Below, one piece after another: positions 50,040 through 60,000 of a stretch of 60,000 nt of DNA. Origin of the DNA: Cristatella mucedo (taxonomy: Eukaryota; Bryozoa; Phylactolaemata; Cristatellidae); assembly GCA_009760855.2 (NCBI GenBank), contig WPIO01000051.1:1108001-1168000 (forward strand), read 5' to 3'. The notes beneath the pieces are model-generated. The model had not been told where the DNA came from and did no database searches. It saw nothing but the letters and a program-made list of their open reading frames with translations. The translations under genes and the position numbers were made by a program. The number at the start of each line of letters is the position of its first letter. Position 1 is the stretch's first letter.

Positions 50040-52290
50040 CTTTGTATAGGACCGCAGTGTGAATAGGAATGATAAAAATACTGAGACACTTGTTTAGCGT
50101 TATAAGAGAACTGAAACGTTTTTTAAGCGCCTTAAATATGCTTGATAAGGAGCATGTCGCTTGTTGGTAATAACAAGCGCTTCCTAAATAGCCGTACGCA
50201 CGCACGGGACTTTTATACGCACACAGCAAATACTGTGATGAATAGGCGAGTTCTATGTTCTTTTTAAATGTCAAATTACTAGATATTATATCGTGGCGTC
50301 AGTCGGGATTGAGTTCCAGGCTTGTGGAAGCATAGAACTTCCGGCGTGTCTCTAAAGGATTTGAGGTTGGTTAGAGGCGCAGCTAAATGAACCGAGTCAG
50401 AAGAGCTAGTTGTAGAATGCGAAGCCTGATTAGGAAGTAATTTGACCGGGTAGGGTGTTGCAAGATAGTGAAGGTACCGTAAAGCGGTAAACTTGATAGC
50501 CAATATTATCAAAAGCTGCGGAAAGATCTAGCAGAGAGACATTACTAAAGCTATCAGTCCTGAGAAGTTACTTATGAATTCGAAATGACTCACTTTCTCT
50601 TTGGAGTGAGAATCTCTAAAACCTTTCTCTCGAACCTACCTGCTAGATGATTTTATAGGAGCGGCAGTTGGGAGACTGAGCGGAAGTTGCCGGAGTCCTC
50701 CCGGTCTACTGTAGACTTTTTAAAGAGTGTCCCAACAGAAGCCTTTTTGAAGGATGTAGGGACAAGACTTGAAGCTACGGACATAATTAATTATGCTGGT
50801 TGAGCCGTGATAGCCCAGGAGGCAAGGTGCTGGCTCTTCGCAACTGAGGTCGTGGGTTCGAATCCTGTAGTGCTTGATATTTTAATGCTAACTGCAAGCG
50901 GTGGTGATAGCCATTTAGGCTCTTCTGTCGCTATACGCATGAGGCTGTTTTAAATCTGCTAATTATTTATTTATGCAAGATAGTGGCAAAACTATGCATC
51001 TCAGAAGTAAAATAGTGGTTATAGACTCAAGAGAGCTAGTATTTTTATTAGGAACAACATTACAGCAGCGCTGACATAATGTTTACAAATGTACTGACTA
51101 ACTTGGATGGGGTACTCTAACCAAAAAAAGCTCGGATACACTGAATATCTTTAAAATTCATTCTTCCACATTGCGTAATCTCTATGTGCACTGAAATCTC
51201 CCAGATCAACCCAGGAGTTTTAAATATACTCTTCTTTAGTGAAGGTATGCACATTTTTACCTGAATGTGAAATTTACTTGATCAGCTACAACTTATCCGT
51301 GGATTATAACTTTTTTCTCCAGGCTGGGCGGAGTCCATACAAAAAGTAGAAGCACAAAAGGCTAGAAATAAAAGGCACATGCAAAATTTGACTTCGCCAC
51401 GAGGGCCATAAACACAAAGTTTAAAAGTACTGTAACGTCGGTTTTCCGGGATAAAGTGAAGCAGAATATTACTTATTTTTCTTGCAACTATTGCTGTACC
51501 ACTAGCAGATGTTCATTTTTTATTATATTAAAAACCCTAGAAACCGTGTTAACCTTACATTTGTTCAAAGCTTTCTAATTGTGTCTACGCATCAAGTACT
51601 TTATCCTCTCTGCACTCCCGGTACCGCTCATGCTTGCGAGCAATGCAGAACTGCAGTGAAATGAATTGAAATTTCTCACGAAGTTCTCTGTGTGGATTTT
51701 CTTGTTCTGAACGTCGGTAGTTAGTAGGATCTGCGAAGAATAGAATCACTCTGTTGAATGTGCTCAGTTACGAACCTAGGAAATGAACATGTAGACGAGG
51801 TCAGTAGGGCGTTGAAGCCAAGCATGGAGCGGAGGGCGACGAGTGCAGTGGGATGCAGTACATTTGGCGTGGACTCTCTGATCTTATCTACCTAGATGAC
51901 AAAGTAGCTAGAGAAACGACCAGATAGATCGCCAAATAGATCGCAAGGTAAGTTTCTGACGTAGGTGAAGATCAGGAAGTGGTTGATCGTAGACATGAGC
52001 ATCTTTTCATTGTACATCTGTGATTCCACTTATGCTTTCATAGCAGCTAGACTTGGCTTTTGCTTTTTGATGGATTTGTATTAGCTGCATTAGTCTGCGA
52101 GTCGATTGGCAGTCAGTCCTGCTCTTGTGTGTGCTTCCTCAAGCTTGCACTGAGTAGTCTCACTTAGCTTAGCGTCGGCAGTAAACCGTAGGGCATCCGA
52201 GCGAGGGTGAACAGCTGTGCCTGGTCATAGGAGCGTAGTCATCCTCTGCATTGAGCTAGTGTTGAGTTGAAGCATTCCGTCAGTATTATC
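50040..52290 (-). mobile_element. LINE C copy, degenerate, interrupted by SINE1
   Basis: Co-linear with the 22.1-24.3 kb copy: the 3' tail (ttataagagaactgaaacg), an aggagcatgtc block, the C-terminal relic, then after the SINE at 50797-50970 the blocks ctatgcatctcag, ggaaatgaac, cgacgaggtca-like and the pre-RT region near 51890. No long frame survives. Confidence 0.7.
50797..50970 (+). mobile_element. SINE1 copy inserted in LINE C
   Basis: tggttgagccgtgatagccc, gtgggttcgaatcctg (B box), gcggtggtgatagcc, ggctcttctgtcgctatac and gaggctgtttt. Flanked by ttatgc (50791-50796 and 50971-50976). The paralogous LINE C at about 23770 is uninterrupted there (tttattatgttag). Confidence 0.9.
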
Positions 52291-52730
52291 TCGTTCATTT
52301 TAAAGACTTCCTTCGGGTCTACACCCGGAAGCTTAGAAAAGCCAGGCCGTCTCTTTTCACTCAAAAATTGAAACCCTTCCCATCAGACCCAAAACCAATT
52401 TACAAGACGGTAAACAATTTGCTGGTCGATTCTGAGAGGTCTCTTTACCCAGATATTAACGGCTCGGCCGACAGTTTTTCAGCCTTCTTCACTAAAAAGA
52501 TTGTGCACACTCGTGCCTTCATAAAGACCCCTCCGACTAAAGCATTTTTTAAATCGCAACCTGTGACCTTCCTTGAGAGATTTTCTGTGATTTCTACCGG
52601 CGATGTGGCTACCCTAATAAGGTCTAGTAAAAAGAGTCCATCTCTTGAAGACTACATACCACCGTCTCTGTCGTTTTCACTAGCAGACAAACTTAGCCCA
52701 GCCACAACTGCGATTTGTAATGCTACTCTG

Positions 52731-52900
52731 GAAAAAATACTAGCTGATTCAACAGCCTCGTTTGTATAGCGACATAAGAGCCTTTACAACTATCACCATC
52801 GCTTGCAGCGGCAATAAAAGATCGCCCATCAAAGGATTTGAACCCACAAACTTGAGACCGAGGTTGTAGAAAGCAACCGCCTTACCTAGTGTGCTATCAA
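52731..52900 (-). mobile_element. SINE1 copy inserted in LINE B
   Basis: aaaaaatactagctgattca, acagcctcg (tail), gcgacataagagcc, gcccatcaaaggatttgaac (B box), ccgccttacctagtgtgcta (head). It ends the open frame of the host LINE. Confidence 0.85.
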
Positions 52901-54289
52901 AGGGGTTTTACCCAAGTTTTTCAAATCGGGCCTGGATTATATCTACTAGAGGACCTTGCAAACTAATGCCCAGTTTCCTTTCTTCATGTTCTGTCAGCGA
53001 TTCTGGGAAAATGTGTTGCTAAGCAGCTTGTAGCGTACATCAAAAATAATTGATTTTCAGACAAATTTCAGTCAGGGTCCAAGCGGTAGTACTCCACTGA
53101 AACTGCTCTCCTCCATGATACAAACGGCATCTTATGCAGCAACGATGACGGGAATGACACTCCCGTGGCCCTGCTGGATCTGTCAGCTGCCTTTGACACT
53201 ATTGGTCACTATATCGTACTTGAATGATTGAGAACAGCGATCGGTCTGGCAGACAAGGCACTCACGTGGTTCAAATAGTACTTGTCCGGTTATGTTAAAT
53301 TTGCATCGTGTCGGGTCAGGTCTTATCCACCAAATCAGTCACCTGTGGAGTTCCTCAAGGGTCCTTCCTCGGTCCTTCGCTATTCTTCCTTTATACTGAG
53401 CCTCGGGGAAAGTAATTTGTGCCCGTGAAATAGGCTATCACTCTATGTGGACGATACTCAGCTGTATGTGTCATTTAAACATTCAGAATCTGCTGCAGCG
53501 AATGATAAATTGCATGCTTGTGTTGCAGACATTCGATCCTGAACGTCGAGAAATTTCCTTAAACTAAGCGACGATCGAACGGGACTGCTACTCATATAAC
53601 ACATCAAGCTTGTGGCTGGGCTACAACATTTTGCTCTTCTAACAGAAGATGCTGAGATGCGACCATCACCTGCTGTGCTCGGATTTTTGGTGTAGTCTTT
53701 GGCATCTGCCTAAATTTTGAAAGGTTCGTTAAGAAGACTGCTTTCACAGCTAGCCATCACGTCCGATCCCCATCTAAGATGCGGAACTGTCTTCTGCGGT
53801 GGCTTGCAAAATATCTAATTAGCCCTGATTCTGTCCAGGCTAGATTAATGCTATTCCATTTTGGCTGGGCTACCAAACAAAGCCACTAAACCGCTGCACC
53901 TGGTGATGAATATGGCTGCAAAGACAGTTTACGAATCCCAGAAGTTTGACCATGCGTCTCCTTTGCTGAACGGGCTTCGATGGCTGCTGAATAATCAGCC
54001 GATACAGGGTAAAGTTCTAGCGCTGATTCACAAGGCCTCCACGGCTTGGCTCTTCCTTCCCTGGCGGAAATGCTGCACCAATTTCACCCTTCTCTTGCCC
54101 TCGGGTCCTGTATGGACAATAGATTAGCTGTTGCATTCCTCCGCTTGAAGACCGTTGGCGACAGAATCTTTTGCTCTGCAGGTGTCCTAGACTGTGGAAC
54201 TCTCTTCTAAAATTATTATGCAACTACATCTGCTCACCTGCCAACCGTGGCACATCCTTTCCAGCCGTCCTGAGCTGCTATTACCATAT

Positions 54290-54428
54290 GCTATAATTCA
54301 TTTGTATAGCGCCCCAAGAGAACTTAATATCTATTCGGGCGCTTCACATATGCCTCGGGTCTCAAGCCCACGACCTCAGCCAGACCTTGGTCGTGGCGAG
54401 CACCTTAATCGCTACGAAACCAGCTCGG
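54290..54428 (-). mobile_element. SINE2 copy inserted in LINE B
   Basis: catttgtatagcgccccaag, agaacttaatatctattcgg, catatgcctcgggtctcaag, ccttggtcgtggcgagcacc. It splits LINE B between ctgagctgctattac and actcattaccttaactgctc, which are nearly contiguous in the 11.7-kb copy. Confidence 0.8.
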
Positions 54429-54565
54429 CAAACTACTCATTACCTTAACTGCTCTCCTGACTCAGCTATGCATCTTACGATCTTTTTGTTGTGTGAAATT
54501 AAGTCCGTTGGCTACCGAACGTGTACCAAAAGCCGCTTAGCCTTTGAGTGCGCTAGACAAAACTG

Positions 54566-57171
54566 TCCAAAACACCAAAATAGACTTTATGGCATTATGG
54601 ACTTACAGACGGAGATTTACGAGAGCAGGTTGGACAGAAGTAAGCACAAGGGTTTGATATGTTTTGCGAACAGTATCAATGTCAAGGGTTTTAAAGTGTC
54701 GCGACTCACAGATATTTTTTTTATGAAGAGGGAAACACAAGCTGCAGACTGAGTGAAATTCGCATGCGGTCAGATGTGCAGAATTTGGTAACAGTAGGAG
54801 TTAACAGAGTCCAATTGTGGGAGAACATTTGATTGAGTATGCGATTTCTTCTGTGAGTGGAACCGGTCGTGTGAGCTACCTAAACAAGTAAAAATGAATC
54901 AGCTAATTTAATAAAGTCGCCACTCAAGGCGTGAACTCGGTCATCGTAATAAATTTTAAAATCCATCAGTTCGAGGAAGGACGATTTCTGGAATAAAGAA
55001 TTCAAAATTAGCTTTAAAAAACTGCAATAATGGAAGACCTGGAGCTTGGGTTGCTACAGATTATTTCCTCCATAAGTAGCTTACTATGGGAGGGACTCAA
55101 TATAAGAAATCTGAAAGGCTATTTTGAGGGGGCAGCAAAGTCAGTTGGCTACCCGACAGCCGCTGAGGCTGTGAGTGCAATATGCAAAACTCTCCTGCGT
55201 AACACTCACCTAGTCTTTATGGCTTTGTAGAGTTACAGACGGAGATACATTACACTAGATTTGAAATTGTGACGGGGGAACAAGTGACAATGACTACTCC
55301 ACCACCAGTTTGACCAACCTGAGGTGATAATAGCAAACCCTGTGGGTTTAAAGTCGATATGTCATACTCTGGCAATCAGCCGATTTCACCTAGGTCTCGG
55401 TTGTAATAAACAGGTTAGGGTTGTCGTCAAGATTCGTGTCTCCTTTTATTAGGAGTTTGTTCCACATGGATCACGCATTCGGTAGGCACATTTGAGAGTG
55501 GCTGCCGATGTTGCAATCAGCGTAATGACCGCTAAGTTAGAGTTATCCACGGGCAGTTCGTGAGAGAGAGAGTGAGTAAGAGAGAAAGAGAGAGATCGCT
55601 GAACGGCTCAAGATTATGCTGAAGTATTCCCCTGTTGCTTCGTATGGGCTCTGAGGGACATTTCCTATTCAAATACCCCGGCAGATATTGCGGGCATTCA
55701 GGAATGCATTTGAATGATAGTTGTCAACGAAAATAGGCATGCTTGAACGTACCGAATGATATGACCACTACGAGCTGGAGAATATATAGCGACAGAGGTC
55801 GATTGTGGGAGTGAGGGCCTTCTGGACGGTCTGGAGGGCCTTCTGGACCGGGAGCACTTGCCAACTTGACGTTAGGAAACACGCTTTAATCATTCAGATG
55901 TCATAGGTAAGTAATTTCTTAGGATCGATGGCAAAAAGCAGATATGCTTTAAACAGGTCTTACCTCTATTTGTTGCCGTAGTCGAAGCTCGCAAGAACTT
56001 TGCTTTTCGGAAGAGAAACAAATTGTGCAAGGTTCAGAAAACGCCTGCCGTTGGCTCCGTGAACCGGAAGTCTTGATCGATCGAAAACCCTTCCAGTGGG
56101 GGAGGGTTACAAATCAGGAGAGTCCTGGAAGAGATGCGCTGCTTAGCATGGCGTCGGAACGCTCTGATTTTGAAGCAGTGACGGTCCATCTCGTTAACGC
56201 ATGCAAGGCTTATTGCAGCGTTACCTCCCATTTGCTAAATGGTAGTAGCTTTTCTGCAGAAGTGAGCGTACTTTTGCATCCGTCGACAACAGGTGAAGGA
56301 ATTCAGCTGACAGGTGGGGCGGTGGTTTCACATCGAGTGCGACAAAAGATTTGGGAAAGCAAACAGCACAGGAGATAGCGGGATCAGAAAATTCCTGCCA
56401 TGCACGTGCTCATTTCAAGTAAACCTGTGGTTATATACTGGATTCTACCTGATCCTGTAATCAAAGTTTCTTATCATTGCAAAAATCTTAAGGAAAACAC
56501 GAAGCTTCACACCTATACATTGTTCTGATAACATACGAAAATTTGTCGACGTTAGATGCCTGCTTGTCTACAGAGCCCAGCACGTTTAAGCATGGATCTT
56601 GCTTACACTCAAGCTCCGACACTTTTCAGGTGGGTCCCTTGGATATTCTCTGCAACAGGAAACTAGAACACTACCGGCCCTTACAAAGCGAGACTCCAAG
56701 AAGCCACGGTTCGAAGATAATTAGGAATCTCGGATCAGGTCAAGTGTCGAGGGGCAAGTGGAAGGCAAGTCTTCAGCTCTGAGATTGAAGCTTTTCTCAG
56801 CGACGAAAGAGACGGTTATGGCCTCCGATTAAATGTGCAACAACAGCATGCATAGCTCAGACGGTTTCATAAAACCGATGCGGTTCTACATCACACATCT
56901 TCGATATTAGGCTGTCTCACTTCTGGTGAGTCCTCACATAAAAGAAACTCGAAAAAGAGGTTTCTAAGTAATGTTGATCTAGAGAACTTGAGCTAATGCG
57001 ATTTAAAAATAGTCATGTGGTTGGATCTGCACGACTAAGCTCATTCTGGTTCATGCCAGCTCTTGATGTCCTCGTGTCTACGTATTCTTATTTTAAGTAG
57101 AATCCCTGTCTATGGCTTTGGCTCGAATCTTGTTACTAATATGAATGCAAAAGCAACTATGTCTTGCTACT
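54566..57171. other. Intergenic, unassigned
   Basis: 2.6 kb without recognisable genes. Frames at 55030-55230 (66 codons) and 56025-56378 (117 codons) show no known domain. A short acagacggagat motif recurs at 54605 and 55235, and a 21-bp tandem repeat (gagggccttctggacggtct) lies at about 55813-55855. Confidence 0.45.
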
Positions 57172-57240
57172 TGGGGTGACAGGAGCTAAGGTGCTCGCTC
57201 TTCACGACCGTGGTCGTGGTTTCGAATCATCGAATCATGC
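57172..57240 (+). mobile_element. SINE1 head, split by LINE A
   Basis: ggggtgacaggagctaaggt, gctcgctcttcacgacc, tcgtggtttcgaatc (B box). It continues at 57668. Confidence 0.7.
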
Positions 57241-57667
57241 TTTTCGGAATCCAACAGTCTACAAATACCTCGTACAAACCTTAAATCCTTTGGAGACCGT
57301 GCATTTAGTTCGTATGCTCCCAAAGCCTGGAAATCCCCCCCCCCCGACTTGCGTCTGAACATCCCCTGACCTGTCCACATTTAAAAGGAACTTAAAAACA
57401 CACCTATCTAGGACAGCATTTAGTGGGTCCCTGTGATTCGTCCTTGATGTGCTCATGCGTGCTGACACTGTGCATGCTGCCACTAACCACATTTGCATGC
57501 TGACCCTGCGCATGTCACCCCTAACCATATTATTCATTTTGTTTTTCAAGCATGATTCTATTTACCATTCAATTGCATTTCCCTTTGCAGCAAATGTAAA
57601 GCGCCTAGAAAGAGATTCAGTTCTCTGGGAGCGCTTTATCAAGTGCATTATAATTATTATTGTTATT
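57239..57667 (+). mobile_element. LINE A 3' fragment inserted in SINE1
   Basis: Begins gcttttcggaatccaacagt and runs through the C-terminal coding relic (PKAWNSLP-type region, with a poly-C run at 57346-57354), the 3' UTR and attattattgttatt. Possible 4-bp duplication atgc (57237-57240 and 57668-57671). Confidence 0.8.
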
Positions 57668-57765
57668 ATGCAGTTGGGCGATCCTCTATTGCCATCTGGA
57701 AGTGGCGGTGATAGCCGTTAAGATTCTTTTGCCGCTATACAAATGAGGCTGTTAAATCAGGTAAT
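57668..57765 (+). mobile_element. SINE1 body and tail, split by LINE A
   Basis: ttgggcgatcctctattgcc, gtggcggtgatagccgttaa, gccgctatacaaatgaggct, gttaaatcagg. Confidence 0.75.
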
Positions 57766-59084
57766 ACATGTTTTTAATTTTTTTGGTGTTGTACTTAATC
57801 CTTTTACATTTAAAAAGCTATTGAGAATCGCTTTTTTCTTACGTACATGCAAATTTAGGCAGAGTGTAGTGTATTTTCCTAAGACCGGATTGTCTCCAGT
57901 TGACGTCGCTGATGCAATGCTCTTGAAGTAGCGAAGAATGGTTTATATTACACTATTGACAATACGCAAATGTTTTGTTCCCCGTGCTTTACCAGAGACA
58001 GCCTGTCATGTAAGGCTGACGGGGCGAATCGGGCAGCTAAGTGGTCCGACACATTCATTTGGATAAATTTAGTAGGACCAGATTCCGTTGGCCCCATTTC
58101 TACGCCTTCAGAAAGGTAAATATATTACAAATACACAAGTAGTGGATGCAACCTTGATTCTGACCCTGAGATGGTGCGCAGCTCCTCTTGCAGCCAGCGC
58201 GATGGCTGCGGTTCCTCTCGCTCTTCCGCTAGCGCTGCCTTTGTCGCGGCCGTCAATAGCCCGACGACTCGGCTCTCCATCACTGAGAAAGACCACAAGA
58301 ATGGACTCACTATACCACTCCTCTTGCTTAATATCTGTACGTCTGCATCTGTATATTGATACTTGTGGGCTGGAATGTACTGCCATTTAAGAAAACAGCT
58401 GCTACAACTAGCGTCGTGGCTGTCCAACGTGTTTTTCTCATGTACCTGTGCAATGCTTTTATTTCATGCAGCTGTACAATAGTGCTAGAGCAGCTGTCAG
58501 ATCTCGTCGACAGATTCGTCAACCACTGAGTTCCGCAAATTGTCTATTCTCAGTTCGCTGCTGTTCTATATCTATGCGGTACACAGTATATAGTAATTAA
58601 TATCTTACAGAAGGCTATTCAGACCCGCGGCCACGACTATCGTGCCTTTACTTACGACACCCAGCTGCGTTTACGATTTATACGCTTGTAATAAGCTCTG
58701 CAATTGTTAAAATAACTCTGATCTTTGTGAATGCAAGGTCCTACATGTCGGCCACCTTCATCTAATTTAAATGGCATTAAACTGATTCCCGTAACGAAAC
58801 TCAAAATGTCACAGCTGTAATAAGTGACTGGGGCCGTTATGAGATGCATAAGCGAGACGTCATCTCGAGCTCGCTACCCGGATGTCCTTTTTGACTGCTG
58901 CCAGACGAAAAGAAGCTCGCCATGCAGAAGATCGCCTCTACTAAGATCCTCCATCCATCCATCTGCATCCATTCTCTTAGATCTCTTTCCCGTGTTCCAG
59001 GACAATTACTTCAACGTCTAGTTACATATTCGCTAGCTCCACGATTTGCTCCCTATGTTATACTAACTTATGCTATGCTTGCAG
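57766..59084. other. Intergenic, with one candidate exon
   Basis: Apart from the candidate at 58165-58282 I see nothing supported. The segment 58150-58300 is clearly GC-richer than its surroundings. Confidence 0.4.
58165..58282 (-). CDS. Candidate internal exon, unknown gene
   Basis: On the minus strand a good acceptor (ctttctcag) precedes an open frame reading MESRVVGLLTAATKAALAEE, then PSRWLQEELRTISG, ending at a weak gtcaga donor. The predicted peptide is amphipathic and the GC content rises sharply. No family recognised and no partner exon seen. The plus-strand frame there is Ser-rich and less convincing. Confidence 0.25.
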
Positions 59085-59222
59085 GGCTACCAGAAAAAGC
59101 TACTGGGCTCGTACAGTCGTGACTACATTTGGCCGCTAGCTTGGCCTTCGAAATCGAAGCACAGTAGCGAGCTCCCGCTTCTTGCAAAAAGCTTCGGTCT
59201 TTCGCCGTTGGTCGGCGAATAA
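59085..59222 (+). CDS. Candidate 3'-terminal exon, unknown gene
   Basis: A perfect tactaac branch-point sequence (59061-59067) lies shortly before gcttgcag. The longest frame gives GYQKKLLGSYSRDYIWPLAW and on to LLAKSFGLSPLVGE, stop TAA at 59220. AATAAA (59218-59223) overlaps the stop, which would make the 3' UTR extremely short. No family recognised, and I could not fix an upstream exon. Confidence 0.3.
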   Translation, partial: GYQKKLLGSYSRDYIWPLAWPSKSKHSSELPLLAKSFGLSPLVGE

Positions 59223-59277
59223 AAAGTAAAGAGCCGCGATCCGATTCGTGAGGCTTACCTCCTTCGTATTAAGCTGA

Positions 59278-59343
<66 letters not shown>
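59278..59343. repeat. (GCT)22 trinucleotide repeat
   Basis: 66 bp of perfect CTG repeat. All frames across it (poly-Ala, poly-Leu and so on) are likely non-coding. Confidence 0.98.
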
Positions 59344-59727
59344 ATAGGTTCAGCTAGATATGAAGTGCCCTCCGAATCGCACAGAGCGGTAAATTCACTG
59401 CTCATTACTGTCGCGTTAAGGCTGCTGCTGACTAGCTTTTGCGAAGCCCTTCCAAGGTCTCGGAGCTCAGATCAGAAATTCTGGCGCAATAACGGCATTT
59501 TCTCGTATACGACAGACTCGGGCAATTCGTTCCCAGCAGTCCTACGCTGCCACTTCTTTGATTGTCCTGTTGACTGAGCTATGTTGTTCAGGGAATTGCT
59601 GAGGCTGTTGGCTACACCGGGAGTCGCATAGGCTTTGAACGTGCTTCGGAACAATCTCTAGCTTGCGCTTTGTCCTCGTGGCTCTTTTAATAATAATAAT
59701 AGTAGCCGCCTTGCATAGCCCCTTAAA

Positions 59728-59862
59728 AGCACAATTCAATTGTATGGCACCCTAAGTGAACCCGATCTCTACTCAGGGGTGTCGCATATGCCACGGGGCT
59801 CGAGCCTACGACCTCGGCCATCGAATACATCCACATTGACCTCAGTATGAGCGAAAACTTGT
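59728..59862 (-). mobile_element. SINE2 copy
   Basis: caattgtatggcaccctaag, ctctactcaggggtgtcgca, tatgccacggggctcgagcc, tacgacctcggcc, then a gacctcagtatgagcg block, in the order of the copies at 3983 and 54290. Confidence 0.75.
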
Positions 59863-60000
59863 ACCACCGGCCAAACCATAGCGACGCCCTAAGTTACCTA
59901 TAACTGTTTCTAGGCGTTTCACGTGCAGATGGGCTGGAAATAAATCAGATCAAAATTGGCAACAATAGCATGCAAGGATCGGCTCATGAAGGACGACTCG

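Larger units (their letters stand above)
52330..54565 (+). mobile_element. LINE B copy, longest, with two SINE insertions
   Basis: A 133-codon frame (52368-52769) gives the pre-RT region: KPIYKTVNNLL, ADSFSAFFTKKIV, SLEDYIPPSLSFSLADKL. After a SINE it continues in broken frames: the CGVPQGSF-type motif near 53340, YVDDTQLYVSFKHSES, NFLKLSDD, then FAVAGP-like and PRLWNSL-like relics near 54170-54210. The 3' end (ggctaccgaacgtgtaccaa, aagccgctta, tttgagtgcgct) matches 11613. It stands head to head with LINE C at about 52.3 kb. Confidence 0.82.

Noticed and set aside
56025-56378. 117-codon frame in intergenic DNA
   Set aside because: No recognisable motif and ordinary composition. Kept only as part of an unassigned stretch.

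Overview
This is nuclear DNA from an animal, almost certainly an invertebrate. Both recognisable protein-coding genes lie on the + strand, are split by GT-AG introns, and are embedded in non-LTR retrotransposons, tRNA-like SINEs, DNA transposon relics and long (CT)n/(GA)n microsatellites. I cannot name the species. A SPIN-like hAT element, if confirmed, would fit lineages such as planarians, pond snails or blood-feeding arthropods, where that family is reported, but this is only a hint.

Region 1 (about 1-15.9 kb, very GC-rich) holds a myosin light chain kinase-family gene. I assembled eight coding exons whose phases all agree: 396-453, 5167-5257, 6753-6956, 8824-8965, 9037-9236, 10785-10937, 11116-11239 and 13632-15179. 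They predict about 839 aa: a short N-terminus, a full kinase domain, the classic MLCK calmodulin-binding hinge and a roughly 500-residue low-complexity tail. No Ig or FnIII domain is visible. Its introns carry a SPIN-like hAT MITE, a second MITE with 50-bp inverted repeats, SINEs, nested LINEs and three separate tandem duplications, each with a 34-bp unit.

Region 2 (15.9-18.2 kb) is intergenic, with LINE tails and a probable promoter with ETS- and YY1-like sites.

Region 3 (18.2-45.6 kb) is CWC27, the spliceosome-associated cyclophilin-like protein. All ten coding exons were found (511 aa predicted). Its large introns contain LINEs of three families, SINEs and a Tc1/mariner fossil.

Region 4 (45.6-60 kb) is repeat-rich and gene-poor: several LINEs with SINEs inserted in them, a LINE inserted in a SINE, two weak candidate exons of unknown genes (about 58.2 and 59.1 kb) and a (CTG)22 repeat.

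The two genes show no operon-like relation. One acts in calcium/calmodulin control of actomyosin, the other in pre-mRNA splicing. The nested repeats give a relative chronology: LINE families B and C are oldest, SINE1 and SINE2 entered them later, and LINE A is youngest. Family names (LINE A/B/C, SINE1/2) are mine and rest on comparing copies within the window.
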